DNA of 64,000 nucleotides. Source: Flaccisagitta enflata. Lineage: Eukaryota; Chaetognatha; Sagittoidea; Aphragmophora. How positions within the stretch are numbered: the first letter of the stretch is position 1; each line of letters starts with the position of its first letter. Below the pieces are notes generated by a model, which searched no databases, had not been told where the DNA came from, and saw only the letters and a list, made by a program, of their open reading frames with translations. A program made the translations under genes and the position numbers. The stretch lies in the NCBI GenBank assembly GCA_965153355.1, contig OZ231126.1, positions 109,616,001 to 109,680,000 of the forward strand. The letters run 5' to 3'. Shown in pieces: positions 1-12,800 of the stretch.

Positions 1-3000
1 ATGTCTAACCCCATGCAAATTTAAAAAAAAATCCATTCAGCCAGTTAAAAATTGTGGAATAGTTAAGAAAATAGGTAAAAAATGACATAAAACGGTGAAA
101 AAGTACCAAAATGTCCAGTTTTTGACCAACAGCACCCCCAAAAACGCTCAAAAAGTGCCAGGATTTTGCATGGAGGCAGCCTTTATTAATGTCTCACCCT
201 ATGCAAATTTTTAGAAAAATCCATCCAGCCAGTTAAAAACTGTGGAATAGTTAAGAAAATAGGTAAAAAATGATCAAAAACGGTGAAAAAGGACAAAAGA
301 AGGTGAATGATATGCTAAATATGGGTGCAGAAGGGTAAAATAGGTAACTGATCAAGCTTAAAAGGCTTCTAAAAACCATAGGTCATCAGGGGGTAGGAGT
401 GGCTCAGTGGTAAGAAGCTGGACTCATCCAAAAGTCAAGCAGCCCTGAGCCTGGTTAGTAAAAAGTATGGTGACCATGAGGAATCTTGGACAGGTTGCCG
501 GTAATAGGGGAGGTGGTTGGTTGGATTCCTGCTTGATAATCGATGTTCCAGTTGGTTCCTTTGGTTAGTTGGAAGAAGCACCTTGACTATCAAGCAGAGA
601 ATTCCCAATGCTGGCAACATTGGACGAGAGGATACAGGGCACCATATGCAACAGATGTGACAAACGACAAGACATGACTGGCAAGTTAGATAGGGGCAGA
701 TCGCTCCCCTGAGGCGTAGAGAATGGCTCAGCCTGGCCACCTGAGCGATTGCCTACCCTCAGATACCCAAATCTGCACCCTAAACCCCTAAAAAAAATGA
801 AAAAATAAAAAAACAAAAAAAAAATTACAAAAAAAAAAAAACCAAAAAAACAAAAAAAATTTTGGTTTTGGTGCACTGGCAGAAATCAGGATACTTACCC
901 ATCTTAAGTATTGTTCTAGCTTAAATCTGATGTACTTCTATCCTTTTCCACTTAGTGAGGAAATCTGATATGGTTTCAAAGGCTAGAATGGCACCTTTAA
1001 AACAAAATAGCAAAAAAAGCCAGAGGCAAGGGGCATGCGCAGAGTTCCTGTGCTCAGTTTTTGGCCAACAGCACCCCCCAAAATGCTCAAAAAATGCCAG
1101 GATTTTGCATGGAGGTGTCTTTTATCAATGTCTAACCCCATGCAAATTTAAAAAAAAATCCATTCAGCCAGTTAGAAATTGTGGAATAGTTAAGAAAATA
1201 GGTAAAAAATGACATAAAACGGTGAAAAAGGACCAAAATGTCCAGTTTTTGACCAACAGCACCCCCAAAAACGCTCAAAAAGTGCCAGGATTTTGCATGG
1301 AGGCAGCCTTTATTAATGTCTCACCCTATGCAAATTTTTAGAAAAATCCATCCAGCCAGTTAAAAACTGTGGAATAGTTAAGAAAATAGGTAAAAAATGA
1401 TCAAAAACGGTGAAAAAGGACAAAAGAAGGTGAATGATATGCTAAATATGGGTGCAGAAGGGTAAAATAGGTAACTGATCAAGCTTAAAAGGCTTCTAAA
1501 AACCATAGGTCATCAGGGGGTAGGAGTGGCTCAGTGGTAAGAAGCTGGACTCATCCAAAAGTCAAGCAGCCCTGAGCCTGGTTAGTAAAAAGTATGGTGA
1601 CCATGAGGAATCTTGGACAGGTTGCCGGTAATAGGGGAGGTGGTTGGTTGGATTCCTGCTTGATAATCGATGTTCCAGTTGGTTCCTTTGGTTAGTTGGA
1701 AGAAGCACCTTGACTATCAAGCAGAGAATTCCCAATGCTGGCAACATTGGACGAGAGGATACAGGGCACCATATGCAACGGATGTGACAAACGACAAGAC
1801 ATGACTGGCAGGTTAGATAGGGGCAGATCGCTCCCCTGAGGCGTAGAGAATGGCTCAGCCTGGCCACCTGAGCGATTGCCTACCCTCAGATACCCAAATC
1901 TGCACCCTAAACCCCTAAAAAAAATGAAAAAATAAAAAACAAAAAAAAAATTACAAAAAAAACCCAAAAAAACAAAAAAAATTTTGGTTTTGGTGCACTG
2001 GCAGAAATCAGGATACTTACCCATCTTAAGTATTGTTCTAGCTTAAATCTGATGTACTTCTATCCTTTTCCACTTAGTGAGGAAATCTGATATGGTTTCA
2101 AAGGCTAGAGTGGCACCTTTAAAACAAAATAGCAAAAAAAGCCAGAGGCAAGGGGCATGCGCAGAGTTCCTGTGCTCAGTTTTTGGCCAACAGCACCCCC
2201 CAAAATGCTCAAAAAATGCCAGGATTTTGCATGGAGGTGTCTTTTATCAATGTCTAACCCCATGCAAATTTAAAAAAAAATCCATTCAGCCAGTTAAAAA
2301 TTGTGGAATAGTTAAGAAAATAGGTAAAAAATGACATAAAACGGTGAAAAAGTACCAAAATGTCCAGTTTTTGACCAACAGCACCCCCAAAAACGCTCAA
2401 AAAGTGCCAGGATTTTGCATGGAGGCAGCCTTTATTAATGTCTCACCCTATGCAAATTTTTAGAAAAATCCATCCAGCCAGTTAAAAACTGTGGAATAGT
2501 TAAGAAAATAGGTAAAAAATGATCAAAAACGGTGAAAAAGGACAAAAGAAGGTGAATGATATGCTAAATATGGGTGCAGAAGGGTAAAATAGGTAACTGA
2601 TCAAGCTTAAAAGGCTTCTAAAAACCATAGGTCATCAGGGGGTAGGAGTGGCTCAGTGGTAAGAAGCTGGACTCATCCAAAAGTCAAGCAGCCCTGAGCC
2701 TGGTTAGTAAAAAGTATGGTGACCATGAGGAATCTTGGACAGGTTGCCGGTAATAGGGGAGGTGGTTGGTTGGATTCCTGCTTGATAATCGATGTTCCAG
2801 TTGGTTCCTTTGGTTAGTTGGAAGAAGCACCTTGACTATCAAGCAGAGAATTCCCAATGCTGGCAACATTGGACGAGAGGATACAGGGCACCATATGCAA
2901 CGGATGTGACAAACGACAAGACATGACTGGCAGGTTAGATAGGGGCAGATCGCTCCCCTGAGGCGTAGAGAATGGCTCAGCCTGGCCACCTGAGCGATTG

Positions 3001-3055
3001 CCTACCCTCAGATACCCAAATCTGCACCCTAAACCCCTAAAAAAAATGAAAAAAT
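1..3055. repeat. 1.12-kb tandem repeat, about 2.7 copies
   Basis: The same landmark (ATGTCTAACCCC) recurs at 1, 1128 and 2250, giving periods of 1127 and 1122 bp; the third copy stops near 3055. Copies differ by a few substitutions and by A-run lengths, so the array is young. Each unit also contains a shorter internal repeat of about 187 bp (for example ATGTCTAACCCC at 1128 and ATGTCTCACCCT at 1316). Small frames on both strands recur once per unit and carry no recognisable domain, so I do not call genes. The window starts inside a unit. Confidence 0.93.
389..800 (+). repeat. SINE-like segment with tRNA-type A box (also in the next two units)
   Basis: Within each 1.12-kb unit a stretch begins near 389 with a sequence resembling a tRNA A box (TGGCTCAGTGGT at 400-411) and ends about 400 bp later in an A-rich tail (788-870). 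Equivalent segments lie near 1516-1930 and 2638-3055. A clear B box is not visible, so a tRNA-derived SINE is a suggestion only. Confidence 0.4.
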
Positions 3056-3671
3056 AAATAGTCGCAAAAGCGTTAGATGGTCAGCGGTACCCGTTGCCCC
3101 TATGAGAGTGTAAGTGGATGTGAGGTGGTTAGTGGGGCAGCGGCCCCGAAGGGGCCGATGACCTATGCTGTTTTTATTGTTTTTGGATGGATCAACATTG
3201 TTTTTTTTTTACAAAAAGATGAATCGATGAAAAACCATTTCTCCTATGTCTTTCTCATTACATCATTGTGAAGATGTTTATAACTACGGTATAAACAAAA
3301 ATTATGTTGACGGGATCATAGATAAAGACAAATACTGTGTTGGCTAAGATAGGAATGAAATTCAAGTTGATGTCAGAGTGAAGGAAAAAATGTATGCCAA
3401 AGAAATCGTCTCCTGAAAAACCTCTGTACCATGTTTGTGAGAACTTAGTACAACGGAGCAGCATCAAAAAAAAAAAAAAAAAAAAAAAACGAAACCAAAA
3501 AAGCGACCAAACAAAGTCATGTAATTGGTTCTTTTGTTGGCGAGTGTATGTGTTCCTAAAAGGTCAAGCCAACGCGATTATTACGTGCCCAATTGAGCAA
3601 GATCGTCAACATTTCAGCTAGCAAAGCGTAGAAAGTCATTGAACAAGGTTAGTTTGTGTATTGGAAGAGTG

Positions 3672-3672
<1 letters not shown>
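3056..3672. other. Non-coding interval with GC hairpin and poly(A)
   Basis: No gene seen. Contains a perfect 7-bp hairpin with a GAA loop at 3141-3157 (CGGCCCC/GGGGCCG) and an A run at about 3466-3489. Confidence 0.6.
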
Positions 3673-3770
<98 letters not shown>

Positions 3771-3773
3771 TAG
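3673..3773. repeat. (GA)n microsatellite
   Basis: Nearly pure GA dinucleotide run of about 100 bp, directly next to the 20-bp minisatellite. Confidence 0.97.
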
Positions 3774-3777
3774 AGAT

Positions 3778-4700
3778 TCTGTCTGTAGACTTGTTATTAC
3801 GTCTGTTGACTCTAATTCCGTCTGTTGACTAGCGATTCCATCTGTTGACTTGCAATTTCATCTGTTGACTTGCAATTCCATCTGTAGACTCGCGATTCCG
3901 TCTGTACACTCACAATTCCATTTGTAGACTCATGATTCCATCTGTAGACTCAGGATTCCATCTGTAGACTCGCGATTCTATCTGTAGACTCGCGATTCCA
4001 TCTGTAGACTCGCAATTCCATCTGTAGACTCACAATTCTGTCTAAAGGCTCGTGATTCCATCTGTAGACTCGCGATTCTGTCTGTCAACTTGCGATTCCG
4101 TTTGTGTACTCATGATGCCGTCTTTTGACTTGCAATTCCGTCTGTTGACTCGCGATTCTGTTTATCGACTGGCGACTCCATCTGTCAACATGCGATTCTC
4201 TGTTGACTCCCGGTTCCATCTGTCAACTTGCGATTTTGTCTGTAGACTCGTGATTCTGTCTGTATACTCTTGATTACGTCTGTAGACTCAAGATTTCGTC
4301 TGTATGCTCGCAATTCCGTCAGTAGACTTGCGATCCCGTCTGTAGCCTCGCGATTCCGTCTGTAGACTTGCGATTCCGTCTGTAGACTTGCGATCCCGTC
4401 TGTAGCCTCGCGATTCCGTCTGTAGACTTACGATTCCATCTGTAGACTCGCAATTCCATCTGTGGACTCGCGATTCCGTGCATTGACTTGCGATTCCGTC
4501 TGTAGACTCGCGATTCCGTCTGTAGACTCGCGATTCCGTCTGATGACTCGCAATTTCGTCTGATGACTCACGATTCCGTCTGATGATTCACAATTCCGTC
4601 TGACTCGCGATTTCGTCTGTTGACTCCTGACTGTCTGTTAATTTCTGATTCCTTCTGTTAACTCCTGATTCTGTCTGTTAACTTCTGATTCCGTCTGTTG
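3778..4700. repeat. 20-bp minisatellite (GACTCGCGATTCCGTCTGTA)
   Basis: About 45 degenerate copies of a 20-bp unit with core GATTCCGTCTG and GACTCGC, most regular between 3900 and 4620 and drifting at both ends. No coding interpretation. Confidence 0.92.
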
Positions 4701-4797
4701 GATTTTGTCTGCTGTTTCTTTTTGCTTAATAACAATTTTGTCTTTTCAATCCCGATTTTGTTGCTTCAATCTCATTTCTGTCTGTTCAATTGCGTAG

Positions 4798-4881
4798 GGG
4801 ATAGGTTTGATAGAGCTCGGTATAGGTCTGATAGAGCCCGGGATAGGTCTGTTAGAGCTGGGGATAGGTCTGATAGAGTCA
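4798..4881. repeat. 24-bp tandem repeat (GATAGGTCTGATAGAG core)
   Basis: Four adjacent copies of a 24-bp unit. They are followed at once by the CATGTATCCGGCCTTGTT end motif of the dispersed repeat family. Confidence 0.85.
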
Positions 4882-5570
4882 CCATCTTGGCCCATGTATC
4901 CGGCCTTGTTATCAGTCTATCTGGTCGCCCGCTACGTTTATCAATTTGCTATCTTTCATGTGTGGGTTGGTTCAACTTGGCTGACATTCATAAATATGTG
5001 TTCACACTACAAAGACGATTAACGAGAACAATTGTGAGCTTTGTTGTCACATGAAACACGCTCTCACTGTTCCTCATCTTGGAAAAATCCTGGGAAAGTA
5101 AAAGGATGATAAAAGTAGTCCTATCAAAGATGATGGGGATGTGTTTGTGACAATGAGGAAGACTCAAAAACAGAGGGGGATATAAGGGCGCCTTACCAGT
5201 CCCAGATAACTGCATTTTTAATCGATCCCTCACTATCGCTTTGTCCACGGACTGATGGACCAACCGACCAACAATGCGGGTTATATAATTGTGTAGCACG
5301 CGACTAAAAACAAGGTGTTACTTTTCTTTTATGATTGTGTTTCTAGTAGGGATGCTGCAGAGGTCAATTTTGATGCAACTTCCACCGCTTCCGTTTTAAA
5401 CACTCATTCACGTCACATAAACAGAAGATTTTTTGTCCCCAGTTTTTAGTTGCGGACACGCAACTCAATAAGATGCTTAGTCCGTCTGTCTGTCCATCGG
5501 TCCCTTGGGCTGTCATGATAATCAAGTTGAAAAGTGAGAAAATGTTTTGTATATGTTTGAGTGTTGGGGA
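4882..5570. repeat. Dispersed repeat family members (4.88-5.55 kb)
   Basis: Shows the family end motif CATGTATCCGGCCTTGTT (about 4893), a reverse-oriented start (about 5225-5312, ending ACGCGACTAAAAAC) and a forward start at 5444 (TTTTTAGTTGCGGACACGCAACTC) with GTCTGTCTGTCC beside it. No gene is seen here. Confidence 0.7.
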
Positions 5571-5585
5571 AGAGAGAGAGAGAGA

Positions 5586-5658
<73 letters not shown>

Positions 5659-5818
5659 CGTGTGTGTGTGTGGTCGGGTGGTCGCATATGTGTGTTTGTA
5701 TGGGTTTATGCGGAAGCGCGCGGGTGTCTGCTGGTGTCTGTGTTTGTGTGTGTGTGTGTGTCTGTGTTTGTGATGGTGTGTGTATTTGTGTGTGTGCATG
5801 TAAGTCCGTGCGTGTGCA

Positions 5819-5900
<82 letters not shown>

Positions 5901-5906
5901 TGTGTA
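5571..5906. repeat. GA and GT microsatellites
   Basis: GA-rich run 5571-5660 followed by GT-rich sequence to about 5897. Open frames across it are compositional. Confidence 0.95.
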
Positions 5907-6146
5907 AAATAGTAAATCTTATGGCTGAAAAAGAACATTTAGAGTCAGACAGACTGAATGACAGAGATGTGAAGAGAGATAGAAAGAGAGAGAGAAAATT
6001 CGCAACTAAAAAACTGACCTCTGAAAATAGATTGTACTGAATATCTGAAATTCAGTACAGCTGCCTGAAAAAGCATCTCAGTTTAAAAAAAGTCAAGAAT
6101 AAATCCAATGGCATTTTCCCGCTTGGTTGGTGAGTAATTAAGTGTG

Positions 6147-6562
<416 letters not shown>

Positions 6563-6805
6563 CTGATGATGATGATGATGCTGCTGATGATGATGATGAT
6601 GGTGAATGTGAAAGTGAAAACAACTTACAGACAGGCAGAAAGACAACCAGATAGTCATGTGTTTTTTTTATGCTTGTGGTTCTACCATTTCAGATCATGT
6701 AACGTGGTAATCTTGGAGATTCTTGGATCAGTGGATACAAAAGCTTCCTTCATAAAGAAAATCAGGTCATGTTAATTGTCTGAGGAGGTAATAACCTGAT
6801 TAAAG

Positions 6806-9800
6806 ATGAAGACTATCGGACTGCTATTAGCAGATAGTCTTATGAAGGGATGCTCATTCGCAGCAAGGCGGCTTTTGATCAAAAATTATGGTTTGAGCGA
6901 GTTGAATGTTCATTGTTTTCCAGGTAAAACCACTGATCAGCTGATAGGCGGCAATGGTGAGATTCATAATCTCATGCAGGAAAAGTCCTATGATTTTGTC
7001 TTTTGGGTTGCCGGTGCGAATGATTTCAATCATAATGAGGATGACTGTCATGTGATGAAGTGCAAATCTATAGCCAGAATGCGCAATGATCTCGTTCATG
7101 GATTTTGTTCACAATATCCCCTAACCAAGCTTGTTTTGGCTCCCATCCCAATGCGCCGACTGTCCAAAAACTCAGATATGATTCACAATCATCCAGAGTG
7201 TAGTTCAAAAAGTTGGATAGACACAACAAACAACGCCATCTCACTCTATCAGAGATGTTTTTCAGTTTGTGAATGTCACAAAAATCAAGTGAGGTCAGTT
7301 GCTTCACCTCCTCTTGATGATTGGCTCCCCTACTTGACATTGGATGGGTTGCATTTGACAGATGGTAGAAAAGGCCAGACAGATGGCAAGCTCAAAATGG
7401 TACAGTACCTTCTTAAACCCAAAACGAAATTTGCTCTTTCACAGGATGACTTCCCTCCTTTGCCCGAAGCTTCAGCTACATTTTCATTTGAACCGCAGGT
7501 TGCTGTTCCAAAGGTGGTTCGAAAAGAAAAGCCTAATCCTAATCTTTTCATTCTCCAGTGTTGTCTTGACCAAGACGTTTCTTTCAGAGCTCCAGTTGAT
7601 GTTTCCTCAAAGAAAGGGTCCAAATTACAGGTCTCCTTACCCAACTACAACTACCCTGTTCTTCGAAAGAAGCGGAAGAAGCCAAAAAAAGCAGATCAGT
7701 GGCTTCCTCCTGTTTCTAACATTGAATTTTCATTTTCTCAGCCCAATCATCTTCCTCGTGCCAAACCGAAGCTGACTCGGAAAAAAAAAGTTAGCAACAC
7801 GGACCAACGCCGTGAAGAACAGCATGAGAAACAGCGAAGGGTTCCTTGGTACGAGCAACCAGAAAGTTCTTGGAACCAACCAGAGGTATCAAGGGGACGA
7901 TGTTTGGTGAAACAAAATTCCAGGTCGGACCCTTCTCCATCAATGAAACGAAAACCTCAATTGAAGAAACCATATGAAAGGGACCCAAAACTTCTGGTAA
8001 AATTGCACCAAAAATTAACCTTTTTCAAAAATCAAAGACAACATCAGGTGAAAAAGACTTTTGCTGCAAAAGAGAAATATTCATGCTGTCGAAAGGGTGA
8101 TGGTGGTGCTGATGATGATAATGATATTGATTCTGGTGTGTTTGATGGTGATGATTATGATGGATTGAGTGATGATCATCCAAAAAAGAAAATCCCTCAA
8201 CCACAAAATTTTTCTAGGGGACAGCAAAAGAAAATAATGAAAAAAATCAAAGGGTTCTTAAATCCTATGGTTAAATCTCTCCCAAAAGATACAAATGGTA
8301 ATGAAGAAAAAATATCTCTTACCTATAACTCTAAACGTGGGTGTCTCGTTCAATTGGAGAAAAAGAATGGTAAAACTGAAACATTGGTTGACTTTTTGAC
8401 TAGTCAAGATGATGTTAAAGTGAACTATAGCTCTAAGATCCATAGAAAAAAAGGAAAATCTTTGTTGGGTGGTGGAAGAACAAGATCAAAGAGTGAAGAG
8501 GCACAAAGGAAAAAAAGACAACGGGAAGCAAAGGCAAAGAAGTTATCTGAAGCTGAAATTCAGGAATTTCGGTCAAAAGAGAAAGAACGGATTAAACAAC
8601 ATTACAATAAAAATAAAGCAGAGATTTTATCAAGCAGGCAAAGTCATTATGAGCAAAATAAAAAAGAGATTTTATCAAACAGACAAAATCATTATGAGCA
8701 AAATAAAGAAGATATTCTATCAAACAAGCAAGATCATTATGAGCAAAATAAAAAAGTGATTTTATCAAACAAGCAAAATTATTATGAGCAAAATAAAGCA
8801 GAGATTTTATCAAACAGGCAGAATTATTATGAGCAAAATAAAGCAGAGATTTTAACAAACAGGCAGAATTATCATGAGCAAAATAAAGAAGATATTCTAT
8901 CAAACAAGCAAGATCATTATGAGCAAAATAAAGGAGAAATTTTATCAAACAAGCAAAATTATTATGAGCAAAATAAAGCAGAGATTTTATCAAACAGGCA
9001 AAATTATCATGAGCAAAATAAAGAAGATATATTAACCAGAAAACGTTCTTCGTACAAGAAAAGTAAAGCTAATCAATCAGTTAGCACTGCAAAAAAATAC
9101 AAAGGTGCAAAAGCACATCAAAGAAATTTGAGACTTGCAAGAAACTTAAAGTTAACAACAGTTAGAATGCATGATGAGAGCTACAAGGTAAACAGAAAGG
9201 AAATAATCGCTCAGTACCAGAATTTTTATGATCTCATCAAGTATGGATCGGATTTTGTCTGCACTGTCTGTCACCGAAGTTTGTTTGAAAATCAAGTGGT
9301 AAAGATGAATAACAAATTGAATACAGTGGTGAAAATTGGGGGTAATCAATATGACTGCAGGACAAACAAATTAAGTTTTGATAGAATTGAATATATTTGC
9401 AACACCTGCAATGCAAATTTGAAAAATGGAAAAATGCCAAAGTATGCAGTCATAAACGGTAATGAATTGCCTTATGTACCTCCTGAGGTAAAGTCACTGA
9501 ATGAAGGAGAGGAGAGATGCGTTGCCCCACGTGTCCAGTTTATGAGGTTGCAAAAACTGGGCTGCGATAGGCAGAGGGGCATCAAGAGTAATGTGGTTAA
9601 TGTCCCGATAGACCTTGGAAAACTTAATTTGCAACTGCCATGCCCCAGACTTGATAATCAAGTCATGCAATTGCATTTCAAACGCAAGATGGAATATGAC
9701 CATGACTACCTTGCTCAGAATATTGATCTGAACAAGGTCAAACAAGCTCTTGGCATTCTGGCTAAATCTGAATTGTATAAAGAAGCTGGAGTAGAGATTG

Positions 9801-12800
9801 TTACTGACAACTTTGAAACACTCAATGAAATCAATGAAGCGAATTTGCAAGAAGGCATGAAAGGAATGGAGCTCGGTGAGGAGTCTTCTTCAAGTAATCA
9901 AGGGGAGAATCTTGACATTCAAGTGGATGAAGATGATGAAGATGACGACGATGATTGGGATGAGTTGGGTGATGATTACCCAACAAACATAGGTAATGAT
10001 GACACGATGATCATAAATGAAATAGATGAGCTACAAGACATGGTGTATGCCAGGAACGATCTGTCAGTGGCTCCTGGTGAAGGAGAAACGCCTTTGCCCA
10101 TGACACTAGATGAACATTGTGAGGATTTGGCTTACCCAACTCTCAATGCTGGAGAGAAGCCAAAAGAACACATTGTCCACATGTCATTCAAGGATAAATG
10201 TAAACTTCAGCTCATGCATGAAGACAACAGATATAGAACGCATCCAACATATCCGTTCTCCATTTTTCGAAAGGCAGAAACGATTCTCCACAAAAATAAT
10301 ATAAACATCAACATGAAGAAAGGAAAAAAAGTGGACGGAGCTTCTGTAACTGCCAAAGATGTGTTAGGTAACGATTTCCAAAATATACTCAAACATGATG
10401 GCGGTTACAAGGTACTAGCTTCAAATCGATGTAGTCCCGCTTACTGGCAAAAGGTAAAGGGGGAGTTGTTTGCCATGGTCCGTCAGCTTGGGATGCCGAC
10501 GTGGTTTCTCACTTTCACTGCGTGTGAAACTTGGTGGCCTGAGTTGATTAGATCGTTACAAAGAGATTTAGATGGTAAAATATTATCGGAAGAAGAAGTC
10601 TACAATATGAGTTGGGAAAAAAAAGTGGAGTTGATAAGAGGAAATGCTGTTCTGTGTGCGCGTCATTTCAATCATCGCTTTGAAGCTTTTCTCAAGACAG
10701 TTTTGAAAGAAAAACTGCACTATGATGGAAATTTGGATGATTACTTTTTCCGCATTGAATTCCAGCAACGTGGCTCTCCACATGTTCACATGATCATGTG
10801 GAAGCACGATGCTCCAAAATATGGACTTCAAAGCAATGAAGAGATTTCTGAATACATAGACAAGTATGTCAAATGTTCCATCTCCTCTGATGATAAAGAG
10901 AATGTCCCCTTTCATCGTCGTTGCCAAATTCATAAGCATACGGAATGCTGTAAAAAGAAAGGGAGAAAAAAATGCAGATTTAGATTTCCGCGACATCCCA
11001 TGGACAGAACCAGGATCATAGAACCTCTTGATTGGAATGTGTACATCAAGAAAAGGTTTCCTGATGTTGATGAGGATGTTCAAGAACGTCTCAAAATGCA
11101 ATTCATTCAGGAGAACAAAGATCGTACAGCTCGTATAAAGAAATTTCTTGATGAGATGGATCTGAATGATCCCAAGTTTTTCACCATGACATTTCAAGAA
11201 TACCTCACTGCTTTAGAAATGGACTTAGAGCAATACTATGTAGCTATTGCTTCAACCTTGAAAAGAGCAGAGGTGTTCATGAAAAGAGATCTCAAAGATG
11301 TAAGGGTAAACAACTACAACGATGACCTTTTGAAAGCCTGGATTGGGAATATGGATATCCAATACATATTGGATCCGTATTCCGTTTGTATGTACGTCAT
11401 CAATTACATCGGAAAGTCATACCGAGGGATGAGTCGACTCTTACGACAGGTTGTGGCAGATTGTAAGAAGAAAAACTCTTCCCTCAAGACAAAAATGACT
11501 CGAATTTGCAAGGAATTCCAGGGTGCTAGCGAGGTATCTGCTCAGGAAGTAGCTTATGACCTTTGTCAGATGCACAAAACTCAATCCACTAGGACAAAAG
11601 TCTTTATTAACACTTATCCCAAAAATGAACGGGTTAAAATGTTAAAAAGTAAAGATCAATTGAAACACATGAAAGACAATGATGAGGACATTTTCATTGA
11701 AAATTTACATGGTAGATACAGCAAAAGATCTGTAGATGACGAAAAATTGTGTTTGTCGGACTATGCTTTGGGTGTATCAGGTAAACAAAAAATTCTTCAA
11801 TATCATCAATATTCTCCTGAGATGGATATGGAGAACTATGCCAGAGTTTTATTGATGTTATTTATTCCATGGCGAGATGAAGATAAGCTGTATGGTGACT
11901 TTGATACCTACACAGATCGTTATCTGTCCTTAAAAGAATACCTGGAAAGCAAAAAATCTGAGTTGCATAAGATTGATGAACAGACTTTGGAATCCTTATC
12001 AAAAGACCCTGAAATTGATGACTTCCAAGATAACATTGTACCATCGTTAGACAATGATGAAAGTGCTGCTGCTTTGGTCAATGAGTTGCAAAATGACGGA
12101 GTCATTGATAAGGAACATGTTGACCTTGATTTAATCCATGAATTAGGAGAGGATTACTTTAGAAATGATAATGTAAAGATCAAGAAATGTACCTCCCTTG
12201 CGGAAGAACAGAATGCTGTTTACAGAAGTTTAAACAGAAGACAGAAAGAAATTTTCTATGACATAATCAGGAGAGTGCAGTTGGGCATTCCTATCCGGAT
12301 CATGATAATGGGTCCAGCGGGAACTGGCAAATCAAGATTGTTACAAGCCATAAACATGTGGGTTGATAATTTTTACTCAAATTTAAGGAGTAATGATCCA
12401 AACTCTGTCTATTCCATAATATGCGCGTTTACGGGAAATGCCGCTTTCAACTCGGGCGGTTTGACATTTCACAGCGCTTTAGGCATGAAAATCAACCAAA
12501 ATCTTTCAGATGATTCTGTTTTTGGCCTGATTAGTGACAAACAATTGCAGCAGTTGATTGATGCTTTTGCCAACATCAAGTTTTTGTGTGCGGATGAGTT
12601 TACATACATAGGGGCCCACATGAATACTAAAATCAATAAACACTTGAAAACAATAAAACAGACTACGAGTGATTATGGGGGACTTGACACGGTTTTCTTT
12701 GGAGATCCTCGTCAACTGGGCCCTATGTTTGATGATTGGATCTTTGAACCGGACAAGAAGCATCCTTGTGGCCCTATTGTGGGGGATTTTTTGTTCAAAA

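Noticed and set aside
389-460. A functional tRNA gene
   Set aside because: Only the A-box resemblance is present; no cloverleaf or clear B box can be drawn.
435-2989. A 101-codon minus-strand frame repeated three times
   Set aside because: It repeats because the DNA repeats; the sequence has no domain, starts within SINE-like DNA, and several other frames are equally repeated.
3141-3157. GC hairpin as a bacterial-type terminator
   Set aside because: No upstream gene and the sequence is eukaryotic; a short perfect stem alone is not evidence.
3778-4700. CRISPR-like array
   Set aside because: Units are contiguous 20-bp repeats without unique spacers, in eukaryotic DNA.
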